Origin: Urbifossiella sp046350095 | GTDB taxonomy: Bacteria > Planctomycetota > Planctomycetia > Gemmatales > Gemmataceae | NCBI GenBank assembly: GCA_046350095.1 | Contig: JAXMBA010000009.1 | Coordinates: 248,001-312,000 of the forward strand | Length of the DNA stretch: 64,000 nt | Direction of reading: 5' to 3' | Part shown: in pieces, positions 33,044 to 42,479 of the stretch | How the letters are laid out: each line of letters opens with the position of its first letter | Numbering within the stretch: position 1 is the first letter of the stretch | The notes under the pieces: model-generated | What the model saw: the letters and a program-made list of their open reading frames with translations, nothing else | Told to the model about the DNA's origin: nothing | Database searches by the model: none | Position numbers and translations under genes: made by a program

Positions 33044-36000
33044 ATGAAGCACTGGCCCTCCGCCGCCGCCGTACTCCTCCTCGCCACCCCGGTCGCGGCC
33101 CAACCGAAGGCCGCCGACCGGCCCATCCCGGCCGCCGCGGCGGCGAAGGCGATCACACTGCCGCCCGGCTTCAAGGCCACGCTGTTCGCCGGCGAGCCGG
33201 ACGTGGTGCAGCCCATCGCGATGACCTTCGACACCCGCGGCCGGCTGTGGGTTGTCGAGTGCCTGAGTTACCCGAAGTGGCGCGCCGACGGGAAGGGGAG
33301 CGACCGCGTTGTGATCCTGGAGGACACCGACGGCGACGGCGTTCACGACAAGCGGACCGTGTTTCTGGACAACGGCCCGAACCTGTCTGGCATCGAGGTC
33401 GGCCACGGCGGCGTGTGGCTGTGTTCGGTGCCGAACCTGATCTTCGTCCCCGACCGCGACGGCGACGACAAGCCCGACGGCCCGCCCGAAGTGGTCCTCG
33501 ACGGCTGGAACATGAAGGACACGAAGCACAACATCTTCAACAGCCTGGCGTGGGGGCCGGACGGCTGGCTGTACGGTTGCAACGGCATCCAGTCCAAGTC
33601 CCTCGTCGGCAAGCCGGGCACGCCGGACAAGGACCGTGTCAAACTCGACTGCGGCGTCTGGCGCTACCACCCGGTGCGGAAGTCGTTCGAGCTGTACGCC
33701 AGCGGCACCACGAACCCGTTCGGCCTCGACTGGGACGACCACGGCCAGCTGTTCATCACCAACTGCGTGATCCACCACCTGTGGCACGTCGTGCCCGGGT
33801 CGCACATGCAGCGGATGTACGGCGACGACGTGAACCCGTGGGTGTTCGCGTACCAGACGAGTTGCGCCGACCACCTCCACTGGGGCGGCGGGGCGTGGAC
33901 GAGTTCGCGCAGCACCGGCGTCGGCGGCAGCCCCACGCACAGCGAGGCCGGCGGCGGCCACGCCCACAGCGGCGCGGCTGTGTACCTCGGCGACAATTTT
34001 CCGCCCGAGTATCGCAACTCGCTGTTCACCTGCAACATCCACGGTAACCGCCTGAACCGCGACTCGCTGGAACGCAACGCCGGCGGGTACGTCGGGAAGC
34101 ACGCCCCAGACTTCCTGCACGCCAACGACAGCTGGTTCCGCGGCATCGCCGTCCGCGGCGGCCCCGAGGGCGGGCTGTACGTCACCGACTGGTCCGACAC
34201 CGGCGAGTGCCACAACTACGACAAGGCCGACCTGACCAACGGACGCGTCTACCGGGTCGTCCACGGTACGCCGAAGCGCTGGGCCGGCGACGTGTCGAAG
34301 CTGCCCGACGCCGAGCTGGTAAAGCTGCAAATCCACAAGAACGACTGGTTCGTACGCCAGGCACGTCGTGTACTTCAAGAACGTGCCGCGGCCGGGAAGC
34401 TTGAGAAGGACACGAAGGAGTCGCTCGTCCGCATGGTGAAGGGGACCGACGACGTGACCTGGAAGCTGCGTGCGATGTGGGCGCTGCACGTCGTCGGCGG
34501 GATGACGCCGGACCTGCTACCGGACCTACTCGGCCACGCCGACGACGACGTACGGGCGTGGGCGCTGATGCTGGCGACCGAGACCCCGACGCCGCCCGCG
34601 GTCGCCGCCGTCCTTGCCGCCGTGGAGAAGGAAGAATCGCCGTTCGTACTGCACTTCGCGGCCGGCGTGTCACAGCGGCTTTCCGGCGCGGACGGCCGCA
34701 AGCTGGCGCGGCTGGTCGAGTGGCGCATCCTCGACACCGACGAGCCGAACCTCGCGCTCGCCGGCTGGTACGCCGTGCAGAAGGCGCTCGCCGACACCGA
34801 TCAGCCGACGGAGTGGTCGGCCTTCCTGGAAAGCGCCAGGCACCCGTTGATTGCCAGGCACATCGCCCGCTACCTCGTCGCGTCGGCGCCGCAGGGGCAG
34901 CGCGACGCGCGGCTCAAATTCCTGGTCGAACACCTCGACGCGGTGAAGATCGAGACGTCGCAACTGCCCGTGCTCGCCGGCATCCAGGAGGTGCTCGCCA
35001 GCCTCCGCGAAGCGCCCGAGCCGCAGGGGTGGGGTGACGTGTACGCGCATCTCTCTACCAGCGAGGTGCCCGAAGTGCGGACCCGGGCCGAATCGCTGGC
35101 AGTGCTGTTCGGCAACGCCCGCGCCCTCGCCGACCTGAAGGGCCGCGCCGCCGACGCCAAGGCCGATCCCGCCGCCCGCGCCGCTGCGATCGAGTTGCTG
35201 GCCCGCCGCCGCGTCGCCGACCTGCCCACGCTCCTGCACCCACTCCTCACCGACGCGGCGGTCCGCGGCCCGGCCGTGCGGGCGCTCGCCGCCGTACCGC
35301 ACGACACCACCGCACCGCGGGTACTGGCTACGTACGCGCAGTTCACCTCCACCGAGAAGGCCGACGCCGTGCAGACGCTTGGCTCGCGCCCCGGATGGGC
35401 GCTGGCACTGCTCACCGCTGTCGAGAAGGGTACGGTTCCTCGCGCGGACGTGTCCCTGGTCGCCGCGCGGCAGATGCTGGCGCTGAACGACGCCGCCGTG
35501 ACCGCGAAGCTCGGCGCGGCGTGGGGAACCATCCGCCCCGCGTCCGGCGACCGCACCGCTCTTGCCCGCAAGTGGCGTGGCACCCTGACGACCGAGTACC
35601 TCCGCACCGCCGACGTCGTGAACGGCCGGCAGCTCTACGCGAGGCACTGCGCGAGCTGCCACCGTATTTTCGGCGAGGGCGGAGACCTCGGCCCCGACCT
35701 GACCGGCTCGCAGCGTGCGAACCTCGACTACCTCCTCGAAAACGTCCTCGACCCGAGCGCCGTGGTGCCGCGCGAGTTCCGCGTCACCAACGTCCGCACC
35801 ACCGACGGCCGACTCGTGTCGGGAGTGGTCACGCGCGACACCGCCGAGGGGCTGACCGTCCGCACCACGAACGAGACGGTCGTCCTTCCCCGTGCCGACA
35901 TCGAGGGCGTGACGCAAACTGCCATCTCGATCATGCCGGAGGGGCTCTTCGACGCCCTTCGCCCCGAGGAAGTTCGCGACCTCGTCGCGTACCTCGGCCG

Positions 36001-36055
36001 GCCGCAGCAGGTGCCACTGCCAGAGACTGCCCCGCCGCCGACCCCCAAACGGTAG
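33044..36055 (+). CDS. PVC-type heme-binding CxxCH protein (membrane-bound dehydrogenase-like)
   Basis: A 1003-residue secreted protein: signal peptide to about residue 20. The propeller 'PPGFKATLFAGEPDVVQPIAMTF' domain (to about 430) is typical of the PVC cytochrome family. A HEAT-like alpha region (about 430-820) follows. The C-terminal cytochrome c segment has C869-ASC-H873 and the 'GGDLGPDLTGSQRANLDYLLENVLDPSAVVP' heme-domain signature. It probably passes electrons during oxidation of extracellular sugars. TAGAAT (33000-33005) is a possible -10. The gene is 6 nt before gamma-glutamyltransferase, suggesting one operon. Confidence 0.92.
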   Translation: MKHWPSAAAVLLLATPVAAQPKAADRPIPAAAAAKAITLPPGFKATLFAGEPDVVQPIAMTFDTRGRLWVVECLSYPKWRADGKGSDRVVILEDTDGDGVHDKRTVFLDNGPNLSGIEVGHGGVWLCSVPNLIFVPDRDGDDKPDGPPEVVLDGWNMKDTKHNIFNSLAWGPDGWLYGCNGIQSKSLVGKPGTPDKDRVKLDCGVWRYHPVRKSFELYASGTTNPFGLDWDDHGQLFITNCVIHHLWHVVPGSHMQRMYGDDVNPWVFAYQTSCADHLHWGGGAWTSSRSTGVGGSPTHSEAGGGHAHSGAAVYLGDNFPPEYRNSLFTCNIHGNRLNRDSLERNAGGYVGKHAPDFLHANDSWFRGIAVRGGPEGGLYVTDWSDTGECHNYDKADLTNGRVYRVVHGTPKRWAGDVSKLPDAELVKLQIHKNDWFVRQARRVLQERAAAGKLEKDTKESLVRMVKGTDDVTWKLRAMWALHVVGGMTPDLLPDLLGHADDDVRAWALMLATETPTPPAVAAVLAAVEKEESPFVLHFAAGVSQRLSGADGRKLARLVEWRILDTDEPNLALAGWYAVQKALADTDQPTEWSAFLESARHPLIARHIARYLVASAPQGQRDARLKFLVEHLDAVKIETSQLPVLAGIQEVLASLREAPEPQGWGDVYAHLSTSEVPEVRTRAESLAVLFGNARALADLKGRAADAKADPAARAAAIELLARRRVADLPTLLHPLLTDAAVRGPAVRALAAVPHDTTAPRVLATYAQFTSTEKADAVQTLGSRPGWALALLTAVEKGTVPRADVSLVAARQMLALNDAAVTAKLGAAWGTIRPASGDRTALARKWRGTLTTEYLRTADVVNGRQLYARHCASCHRIFGEGGDLGPDLTGSQRANLDYLLENVLDPSAVVPREFRVTNVRTTDGRLVSGVVTRDTAEGLTVRTTNETVVLPRADIEGVTQTAISIMPEGLFDALRPEEVRDLVAYLGRPQQVPLPETAPPPTPKR

Positions 36056-36061
36056 CCGCTG

Positions 36062-37750
36062 ATGCGCATACTCGCCGCCATGACGCTCCTGCTGCTGGCG
36101 AACGACGCCTTCGCCCAGCGGCCGACCGCCGAGCCGTTCAAGGCCGGTCGGTCGGTCACCGTGGCGAACAACGGCATCGTCGCCACGAGCCACCCGCTCG
36201 CGGCGCAGATCGGCCTCGACGTGTTGAAGCAGGGCGGCAACGCGGTCGACGCCGCCATTGCCACCAGCGCCGCGATGGGGCTGCTGGAGCCGATGTCCTG
36301 CGGCGTCGGCGGCGACTTGTTCGCCATCGTGTGGGACGCGAAGACGCAGAAGCTCCACGGCCTCAACGCTTGCGGCGCCGCCCCCGCGAAGGCGACGATC
36401 GACCTGTTCCGCGAGAAGAAACTCGCCGAGATTCCCGAAAAGGGGCCGCTCAGTTGGTCGGTGCCGGGCTGCGTCGACGGGTGGGACCAACTGCGAGGAA
36501 AGTTCGGCACCCGTTCGTTCGCCGAGCTGCTGGCCCCGAGCATCCGCTACGCCGAGGACGGGGCGCCGGTGCCGGAGGTGATCGCCGGCTACTGGCGGAG
36601 TGCGGACGCGAACCGCGACGCCGAGTTCCGGCAGGTTTACGCCCCCGGCGGGAAAGCGCCGCGCGTCGGCGAGGTGTTCAAGAACCCGGCTCTGGCGAAC
36701 ACGTACCGCGCGATCGCCGCGGACGGGCGGGACGCCTTTTACACCGGCGACATCGCCCGCCGCCTCGTCGCCTTCTCCCAGCGCAAGGGCGGTCTGTTCG
36801 CCGGCACCGATTTCGCCCGCCACAAGTCCGAATGGGTCGATCCGGTCTCGACAAGCTATCGCGGCGTGGACGTGTGGGAGTTGCCGCCGCCGGGGCAGGG
36901 GATCGCCGTACTCCAGATGCTGAACCTGCTCGGGAGCTACGACCTTCGGGCGCTCGGCCCCACGTCGCCCGACTACTGGCACTTGTTGATCGAGGCCAAG
37001 AAGCTGGCCTACGCCGACCGGGCACGCTTCTACACGGACCCGTTGTTCGCCCGCGTCCCGGTCCGCGAGCTGATTTCGCCCGAGTACGCCGCCGCCCGCC
37101 GGGCACGAATCGACACGGCGAAGGCCGCCACGGACGTGCCGCACGGCGACCCGAAGCTCGGCAAGGCGGACACGATCTACCTGTGCGTCGTGGACAAGGA
37201 CCGGAACTGCGTGTCACTCATCCAGAGCAACTATTTCGGCTTCGGCTCCGGACTCGCGCCCGCCGACCTCGGCTTCGCGCTCCAGAACCGCGGCTGCCTG
37301 TTCGCGCTCGACCCGGAGCACCCGAACCGCCTCGAACCCGGCAAGCGGCCGTTCCACACGATCATTCCGGCGATGGCCACGAAGAACGGCAAGCCGTGGC
37401 TGACGTTCGGCGTCATGGGCGGCGACATGCAACCGCAGGGGCACGTGCAGGTGCTGGTAAACCTGCTCGACTTCGGGATGAACGTCCAGCAGGCGGGGGA
37501 GGCGCCTCGCGTCGAACACGTCGGCCACGCGACACCGACCGGCCGCCCCGCGGCACCCGGCGGCGGCACCGTGAAGGCCGAGTACGGCGTCCCCGAGGCA
37601 GTAGTCGCAGAGTTGATCCGCCGCGGCCACCAGGTCGAGCGCGTGCGCACGAACGGCGGCGGCTACCAGGCGATTCTGATCGACCCGACGACCGGCGTGT
37701 TACACGGCGGCACCGAGGCCCGCAAGGACGGCGCCGCCGTCGGGTATTGA
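36062..37750 (+). CDS. ggt: gamma-glutamyltransferase
   Basis: The 562-residue protein has a short signal peptide (ending AFAQ) and the GGT precursor layout. The large-subunit part has 'LKQGGNAVDAAIATSAAMGLLEPMSCGVGGDLFAIVWD' elements. The autocleavage/nucleophile Thr is in 'KADTIYLCVVD', followed by 'NYFGFGSGL'. The enzyme hydrolyses or transfers gamma-glutamyl groups, for example from glutathione, in the periplasm. Autoprocessing is inferred from the family. It follows the PVC heme protein by 6 nt. Confidence 0.93.
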   Translation: MRILAAMTLLLLANDAFAQRPTAEPFKAGRSVTVANNGIVATSHPLAAQIGLDVLKQGGNAVDAAIATSAAMGLLEPMSCGVGGDLFAIVWDAKTQKLHGLNACGAAPAKATIDLFREKKLAEIPEKGPLSWSVPGCVDGWDQLRGKFGTRSFAELLAPSIRYAEDGAPVPEVIAGYWRSADANRDAEFRQVYAPGGKAPRVGEVFKNPALANTYRAIAADGRDAFYTGDIARRLVAFSQRKGGLFAGTDFARHKSEWVDPVSTSYRGVDVWELPPPGQGIAVLQMLNLLGSYDLRALGPTSPDYWHLLIEAKKLAYADRARFYTDPLFARVPVRELISPEYAAARRARIDTAKAATDVPHGDPKLGKADTIYLCVVDKDRNCVSLIQSNYFGFGSGLAPADLGFALQNRGCLFALDPEHPNRLEPGKRPFHTIIPAMATKNGKPWLTFGVMGGDMQPQGHVQVLVNLLDFGMNVQQAGEAPRVEHVGHATPTGRPAAPGGGTVKAEYGVPEAVVAELIRRGHQVERVRTNGGGYQAILIDPTTGVLHGGTEARKDGAAVGY

Positions 37751-37802
37751 GCGGACGTGCCCGACACGCTACGGTACGCACATCCCCCACCCGGAGGCGG
37801 CC

Positions 37803-38012
37803 ATGAGTGAGCCCGTGACGCAGGACACGAAGAACGCCCGGATGACCGAGTTCCTCCGGCTGCTGCCGCTCACGATCGACCTGGCCGGGCTGCCGAAGGC
37901 GGCGACGGGGGCGGTGTTCACGCCGGACCAGATCGAGGGGCGGGCCATGAGCATCCGGGCCGCGTACAAGGCCGCCCGCAACCTCATCAAGGACGTCGGT
38001 GAGAACGGCTGA
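37803..38012 (+). CDS. small hypothetical protein
   Basis: A 69-residue, mostly helical product. It has a clear CGGAGG ribosome-binding site 5 nt before the ATG and ends 1 nt from the convergent acpS. There is no signal peptide or membrane segment. It has no motif I recognise, and it may be a lineage-specific small protein. Confidence 0.65.
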   Translation: MSEPVTQDTKNARMTEFLRLLPLTIDLAGLPKAATGAVFTPDQIEGRAMSIRAAYKAARNLIKDVGENG

Positions 38013-38013
38013 C

Positions 38014-38391
38014 TCACGCGGCCCGGTCGGCGACGGCGATTCCGGTGGCGGTGGCGAACGCCCGGCAGTACGCCGTCGTCACCATCACCCGGCTCGCTCC
38101 CTTCGCGGTCATCCGGTCGGCCGTCGCGCCGCCGACAGCCACCGTGTTCCCGGCGCCGATTTCCACGTCGGTCCAGTCCATGCCGCGTCGCCACGGCGAG
38201 CCGATCGCCCGGAACACTGCGTCCTTCGCCGCCCACACTGCCGCGAACGCCTCGGTCGTCCGCGGGTCGGCGTTGCAGCGGCCGATCTCGCGGTCGGTGT
38301 ACACTCGACGGAGGAACGCCTCGCCGTGCCGGTCGATCAACTTCCGCACCCGGGCGCACTCCAGCACCTGGGTGCCGATCCCCACGATCAT
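38014..38391 (-). CDS. acpS: holo-[acyl-carrier-protein] synthase, with altered metal site
   Basis: AcpS moves phosphopantetheine from CoA to acyl carrier protein. The 125-residue protein matches AcpS in length, the 'GIGTQVLE' start, 'RVYTDREI' and 'WAAKDAVFRAIG'. The Mg-ligand Asp8 of the family is Gln here, and the second ligand Glu (KE in WAxKEA) is Asp57. Activity with weaker or different metal use is possible. Start ATG follows a GAGGA. Divergent from the helicase gene. Confidence 0.85.
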   Translation of the reverse strand: MIVGIGTQVLECARVRKLIDRHGEAFLRRVYTDREIGRCNADPRTTEAFAAVWAAKDAVFRAIGSPWRRGMDWTDVEIGAGNTVAVGGATADRMTAKGASRVMVTTAYCRAFATATGIAVADRAA

Positions 38392-38467
38392 CGCACGTCG
38401 TCCTCGGCCGGCCGGGGCGGTAGAATCACCCTTTCAGCCTACCCGATGCGGCCGAAGGAGTCAGCCC

Positions 38468-40723
38468 GTGCCCGACCCCGGTGACCTGCTCGCCGACCTG
38501 ACCGACGACCAGCGCGCCGCCGTGACGCACGCCGAGGGGCCGCTCCTCATCCTCGCCGGGGCCGGGTCGGGCAAGACGCGCGTCATCACCCGCCGCGTCG
38601 CGTACCTGCTGCAACAGGGCGTGCGGCCCGGCAGCATCCTGGCGATCACCTTCACCAACAAGGCCGCGGGCGAGATGCGGCAGCGCGTCGAGAAGCTCGT
38701 GCCCGGTAACCGCGTGTGGGTGAGTACGTTCCACAGCCTCGGGGCGCGGCTGCTGCGACAGTACGCCGACCGCCTCGGCATCGACCGCAACTTCACGATT
38801 TACGACACCGACGACCGCAACAAGCTGGTGAAGGATGCCCTGGCCGCGGCGGGGATGGACGACGTGAAGTTCAGCCCGGACCGCCTCGGCGGCGCGATCA
38901 GTAAGGCGAAGAACCAACTGCTGACGCCGAACCAGTACGAGAAGACGGCGAACGACTTCTTCTCGCAGACGGTGGCGAAGGTATACCACGGCTACGAGAA
39001 GCGCCTCCGCGCCGCGAACGCGATGGACTTCGACGACCTGCTCTACCTCCCGGCCCAGGCACTGCGGCTCAACGAGGAGTTCCGCCGTGACCTGGACTCC
39101 CGGTTCCGCTACGTGCTGATCGACGAATACCAGGACACCAACTCGGCGCAGTACGCGGTGGCCCGCCGGCTGTCGGTGGACCACCCGAACCTGTGCGTGG
39201 TCGGCGACCCCGACCAGTCGATCTACAAGTGGCGTGGCTCGGACATCAAGAACATCCTCGACTTCGAGCGCGACTTCCCGGCCGCGCGCGTCATCACGCT
39301 GACGCAGAACTACCGCAGCACGAAGAACGTCCTCCGCGCCGCCAGCGCACTCATCGACCGCAACAAGCAGCGGAAGAAGAAGGCGCTCGTCACCGACAAC
39401 CCGGCCGGCGAGCCGGTCCGCGTCCTCACCTTCGACAACGGGCTCGACGAGGCCGAGGGCGTCGTCGTCCGCATCAAAGAGGCCGTGAAGGCCGGCCGCT
39501 TCCGCTACCGCGACCACGCCATCTTCCTCCGCATCAACGCTTTGACCCGCTCGCTGGAATCCGCGTTCGTGAAGCACGGCGTGCCGTTCCAGATCGTGAA
39601 GGGCCTGGCGTTTTTCGAGCGGAAGGAGAACCGCGACGTACTCGCGTACCTCCGGCTCGTTGCCAACCCGCAGGACAACGTCAGCTTCCTCCGCGTCGTG
39701 AACGAGCCCTCGCGCGGCGTCGGCAAGACCTCACTGGACCGGCTCGTGTCGTTCGCCGGTCGTGAGGAGATCCCCCTGCTCGCGGCCGCGGCGCAGGTGG
39801 CGCGTATCCCCGAGATCAAGGGGAAGGGTGCGTCCGGCCTCCGCGACTTCTACCGGCTCGTCACCGAACTGCGGACCAAGCTCGACCTGCCGCCGCACGA
39901 GTTGATCGACCTCGTCATCAAGCAGTCGGGCTACGAGAAGGCGCTGCGCGACTCCGACGACCCGGAGGACGCCGACCGGCTGGCGAACGTGTCCGAACTC
40001 GTGACCGCCGCGAAGCAGTTCCACGACGAGAACCCCGACAGTAAGGTCGTGGACTTCCTCGAACAGATCACGCTCGCGTCGGACACCGACGGCTGGGACG
40101 AGGCCGCCGACCACGTCTCCGTGATGACGCTGCACGCCAGCAAGGGGCTGGAGTTCCCGGTGGTCTACATCCTCGCGGTAGAGGAGGGGTTGCTCCCCCA
40201 CGAGCGGAGCCTCGGCAAGGACGAGGACATCGAGGAGGAACGGCGGCTCTGCTTCGTCGGCATGACGCGGGCGATGAAGGAGCTGTCCCTGAGCCACGCC
40301 CGGATGCGCGAGTTCCGGGGGCAACTGAACTACGCCGTCCCGAGCAGCTTTCTTGGAGAGTTGCCGCGCGACTCGTCCGTCGAACACGTCGATCTGTCGA
40401 TGACGCGAAACGTCGCTCGCGGGGCCGCGGACGAGTGGCGGGCGAAGGTGGCGCCGGCGGCGCGCGACTGGGCCGACACGGGCGTGCGGCCGTACATCCC
40501 GCCGAAGAAGCCGGACGAATCCGCGTCGATCACGGTGCCGCCGGACACCGGCCTCGCCGTCGGGGCGCTCGTGCGGCACGACGAGTACGGCCTCGGACAG
40601 GTCACCGACCTGAGCGGGTTCGGGGCCCTGCGGCGGGTGAAAGTGCGATTCCCCGGCCACGGCGAAAAGGTGTTCGTGGCCGACAAGGCGAAGCTGAAGG
40701 TAGTCGGGCGGCGGAAAGAGTGA
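38468..40723 (+). CDS. UvrD/PcrA-type SF1 DNA helicase
   Basis: A 751-residue 3'-5' helicase used in repair and replication-conflict removal. Motif I is AGAGSGKTR, Ia 'ITFTNKAAGEM', II 'VLIDEYQDTN', III 'VVGDPDQSIYKWRG', IV 'LTQNYRST', V 'VMTLHASKGLEF' and VI 'VGMTRAM'. A C-terminal Tudor-like domain, 'VRHDEYGLGQVTDLSG', is typical of PcrA. GTG start at 38468 after AAGGAG (spacing 8); TAGAAT at 38421-38426 is a possible -10. The longer upstream frame overlaps acpS and is rejected. Confidence 0.95.
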   Translation: MPDPGDLLADLTDDQRAAVTHAEGPLLILAGAGSGKTRVITRRVAYLLQQGVRPGSILAITFTNKAAGEMRQRVEKLVPGNRVWVSTFHSLGARLLRQYADRLGIDRNFTIYDTDDRNKLVKDALAAAGMDDVKFSPDRLGGAISKAKNQLLTPNQYEKTANDFFSQTVAKVYHGYEKRLRAANAMDFDDLLYLPAQALRLNEEFRRDLDSRFRYVLIDEYQDTNSAQYAVARRLSVDHPNLCVVGDPDQSIYKWRGSDIKNILDFERDFPAARVITLTQNYRSTKNVLRAASALIDRNKQRKKKALVTDNPAGEPVRVLTFDNGLDEAEGVVVRIKEAVKAGRFRYRDHAIFLRINALTRSLESAFVKHGVPFQIVKGLAFFERKENRDVLAYLRLVANPQDNVSFLRVVNEPSRGVGKTSLDRLVSFAGREEIPLLAAAAQVARIPEIKGKGASGLRDFYRLVTELRTKLDLPPHELIDLVIKQSGYEKALRDSDDPEDADRLANVSELVTAAKQFHDENPDSKVVDFLEQITLASDTDGWDEAADHVSVMTLHASKGLEFPVVYILAVEEGLLPHERSLGKDEDIEEERRLCFVGMTRAMKELSLSHARMREFRGQLNYAVPSSFLGELPRDSSVEHVDLSMTRNVARGAADEWRAKVAPAARDWADTGVRPYIPPKKPDESASITVPPDTGLAVGALVRHDEYGLGQVTDLSGFGALRRVKVRFPGHGEKVFVADKAKLKVVGRRKE

Positions 40724-40726
40724 CGG

Positions 40727-41620
40727 CTACCAGTCCTGACGCGGTAACCGCTCGAGCGCTTCCTTGAAGGCCTTCGCGGAACCGAACCGGTCCGTTGGGA
40801 CTTTTGCGATCCCCTTCAACAGCAGCGCGGCCGTCTCGTCGTCGAGGTCTTTGTTCACGTCCTTCGGGTTCTTCGGCGGCGTGTTCATCACGCGGCGGGA
40901 GTACTCGTTCGAGTCCATCGACCGCTCCCACGGCAGGCTGAACGTGAACATTTCGTAGGCCGTGACGCCGAGCGCGAACATGTCCACGCGGTGGTCGGTG
41001 GTCCGGCGGGCGAGCAGCTCCGGGGCCATGATTTCCTTGGTGCCGGTGCGGTTGCCGGGGGCGCAGAACTGCGGCGTGTACGGGATCGTGAGCCCGAAGT
41101 CGATGAGCTTGAGCACGCCCTCGGTGTTGACCATGATGTTCCGGGCGCACAGGTCGCGGTGCAGGTACTTCGAGTCGTGGATGTACTGGACGGCGTCGCA
41201 CAGCTGCGACAGGTAGTTGATCCGGTTCCCCTTCAGCTGGGCGTTCCGCGTCTCGACCAGGTAGCTGAGGCCGTAACCTTCGACCCACTCCATCACGATG
41301 TACGGCTCGCCGTTGGTGGTGACGCCGTGCTCGTAGGTGCGCATGATGTTGTCGTGCCGCAGGGCCATGCAGATCTCGCCCTCGGACGGCTTCTTCAGGC
41401 CGGGGAACCGGCCCTCGAACTCCTTCGTCTTCACCTTGTCGAGGATCTTGAGGCAGACGTTGCGGCCGATCTCCCGGTCGTAGGCCCGGTAGACCTTGGA
41501 CATGCTCCCCTGGCCGGTCTTGCCGCTCAGCTCGAACCGTTTGGCGATGTTCGCCACCTTGCGCGGCGCGCCTTTGCCCTTCTCTTTGCCCTTGCCACTC
41601 AGGAAGTCGAAGAAGCCCAC
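40727..41620 (-). CDS. protein kinase with tyrosine-kinase-type catalytic loop
   Basis: The 297-residue kinase has a lysine-rich N-terminus (about 10-20), a glycine loop GQGSMSKV (36-43), Lys58, Glu82 and DFG (174-176). Its catalytic loop is HRDLCARN (154-161). Bacterial Ser/Thr kinases normally have HRDxKPxN, whereas HRDLxARN is the eukaryotic Tyr-kinase form. The APE-like motif is 'MAPE' (198-201). GTG start. It is the last gene of gap-membrane protein-pgk-accD-kinase, 15 nt after accD. Control of this metabolic set is a reasonable hypothesis. Confidence 0.9.
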   Translation of the reverse strand: MGFFDFLSGKGKEKGKGAPRKVANIAKRFELSGKTGQGSMSKVYRAYDREIGRNVCLKILDKVKTKEFEGRFPGLKKPSEGEICMALRHDNIMRTYEHGVTTNGEPYIVMEWVEGYGLSYLVETRNAQLKGNRINYLSQLCDAVQYIHDSKYLHRDLCARNIMVNTEGVLKLIDFGLTIPYTPQFCAPGNRTGTKEIMAPELLARRTTDHRVDMFALGVTAYEMFTFSLPWERSMDSNEYSRRVMNTPPKNPKDVNKDLDDETAALLLKGIAKVPTDRFGSAKAFKEALERLPRQDW

Positions 41621-41635
41621 GTGCGCCTCGGGCCG

Positions 41636-42466
41636 TTACTGGATGTCGCAGTAGTCGATGATGCGGGCGACCTCGGTCCGCAGGTCGCGGCGGTGGACGA
41701 TGCGGTCCACGAACCCGTGCTTCAGCAGGAATTCGCTCGTCTGGAACTTCTCGGGCAACTCGAGCCCGACGGTGTTGCGGATCGTCCGCCGGCCGGCGAA
41801 GCCGATCATCGCCCCGGGCTCGGCCAGGTGGATGTCGCCCTGCAAGGCCCAGCTCGCGGCCACCCCGCCCATCGTCGGGTTCGTCAGGATCGAAATGTAC
41901 AGCCCGCCGGCCGTGTCGTACCGGGCCAGTGCGGCCGACACCTTGGCCATCTGCATCAGCGACAGGATGCCCTCCTGCATCCGCGCGCCGCCGCCGGAGC
42001 CGCTGACGAAGATGAGCGGGAGCTTCGCGTCGGCGGCGCGCTCGGCGGCACGGGCCAGCTTCTCGCCGACCACACTCCCCATGCTCCCGGCCATGAAGTG
42101 GAAGTCGGTGATGCCGAGCACGACCGGCCGGCCGCGGACGAAGCCCTTGCCGCACACGGCCGCGTCCTTCTGGCCCGTCTTCGCCTGCTCCTCGGCGAGG
42201 CGCTGGGCGTAGGGGATGCGGTCCACGAACCCGAGCGGGTCGCACGGCGCCAGCTCCGCGTCCCACTCCTCGAAGCTGTCGGTGTCGAGCAGCTGGGCGA
42301 TGCGGTCGCGGACGGGCACGGTGAAGTGGTGGTCGCACTCCGGGCAGACGAACAACCGGGCCTCGACCTCCTTGCGGTAGACCGTGGCCTTGCACCCCGG
42401 GCAGCGGAGCCACAGCCCCTCCGGGACGCCCTTCTTCCGGTCGGCGGATTGCGGGATCGAGGACAT
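41636..42466 (-). CDS. accD: acetyl-CoA carboxylase carboxyltransferase subunit beta
   Basis: AccD with AccA transfers carboxyl from carboxybiotin to acetyl-CoA, the first committed step of fatty acid synthesis. The 276-residue product has the N-terminal zinc ribbon (Cys22, Cys25, Cys41, Cys44). The crotonase-like core has 'DFHFMAGSMGSVVGEKLARA', 'SGSGGGARMQEG', 'TNPTMGGVAASWA' and 'AEPGAMIGFAGRR'. Length matches the family. accA is not in this window. It lies 13 nt after pgk. Confidence 0.96.
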   Translation of the reverse strand: MSSIPQSADRKKGVPEGLWLRCPGCKATVYRKEVEARLFVCPECDHHFTVPVRDRIAQLLDTDSFEEWDAELAPCDPLGFVDRIPYAQRLAEEQAKTGQKDAAVCGKGFVRGRPVVLGITDFHFMAGSMGSVVGEKLARAAERAADAKLPLIFVSGSGGGARMQEGILSLMQMAKVSAALARYDTAGGLYISILTNPTMGGVAASWALQGDIHLAEPGAMIGFAGRRTIRNTVGLELPEKFQTSEFLLKHGFVDRIVHRRDLRTEVARIIDYCDIQ

Positions 42467-42479
42467 CAGGAACCCGGAG

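Noticed and set aside
38045..38467. An N-terminal extension of 141 codons on the UvrD/PcrA helicase.
   Set aside because: It overlaps acpS on the other strand and has no helicase similarity. The GTG at 38468 has a good AAGGAG site.
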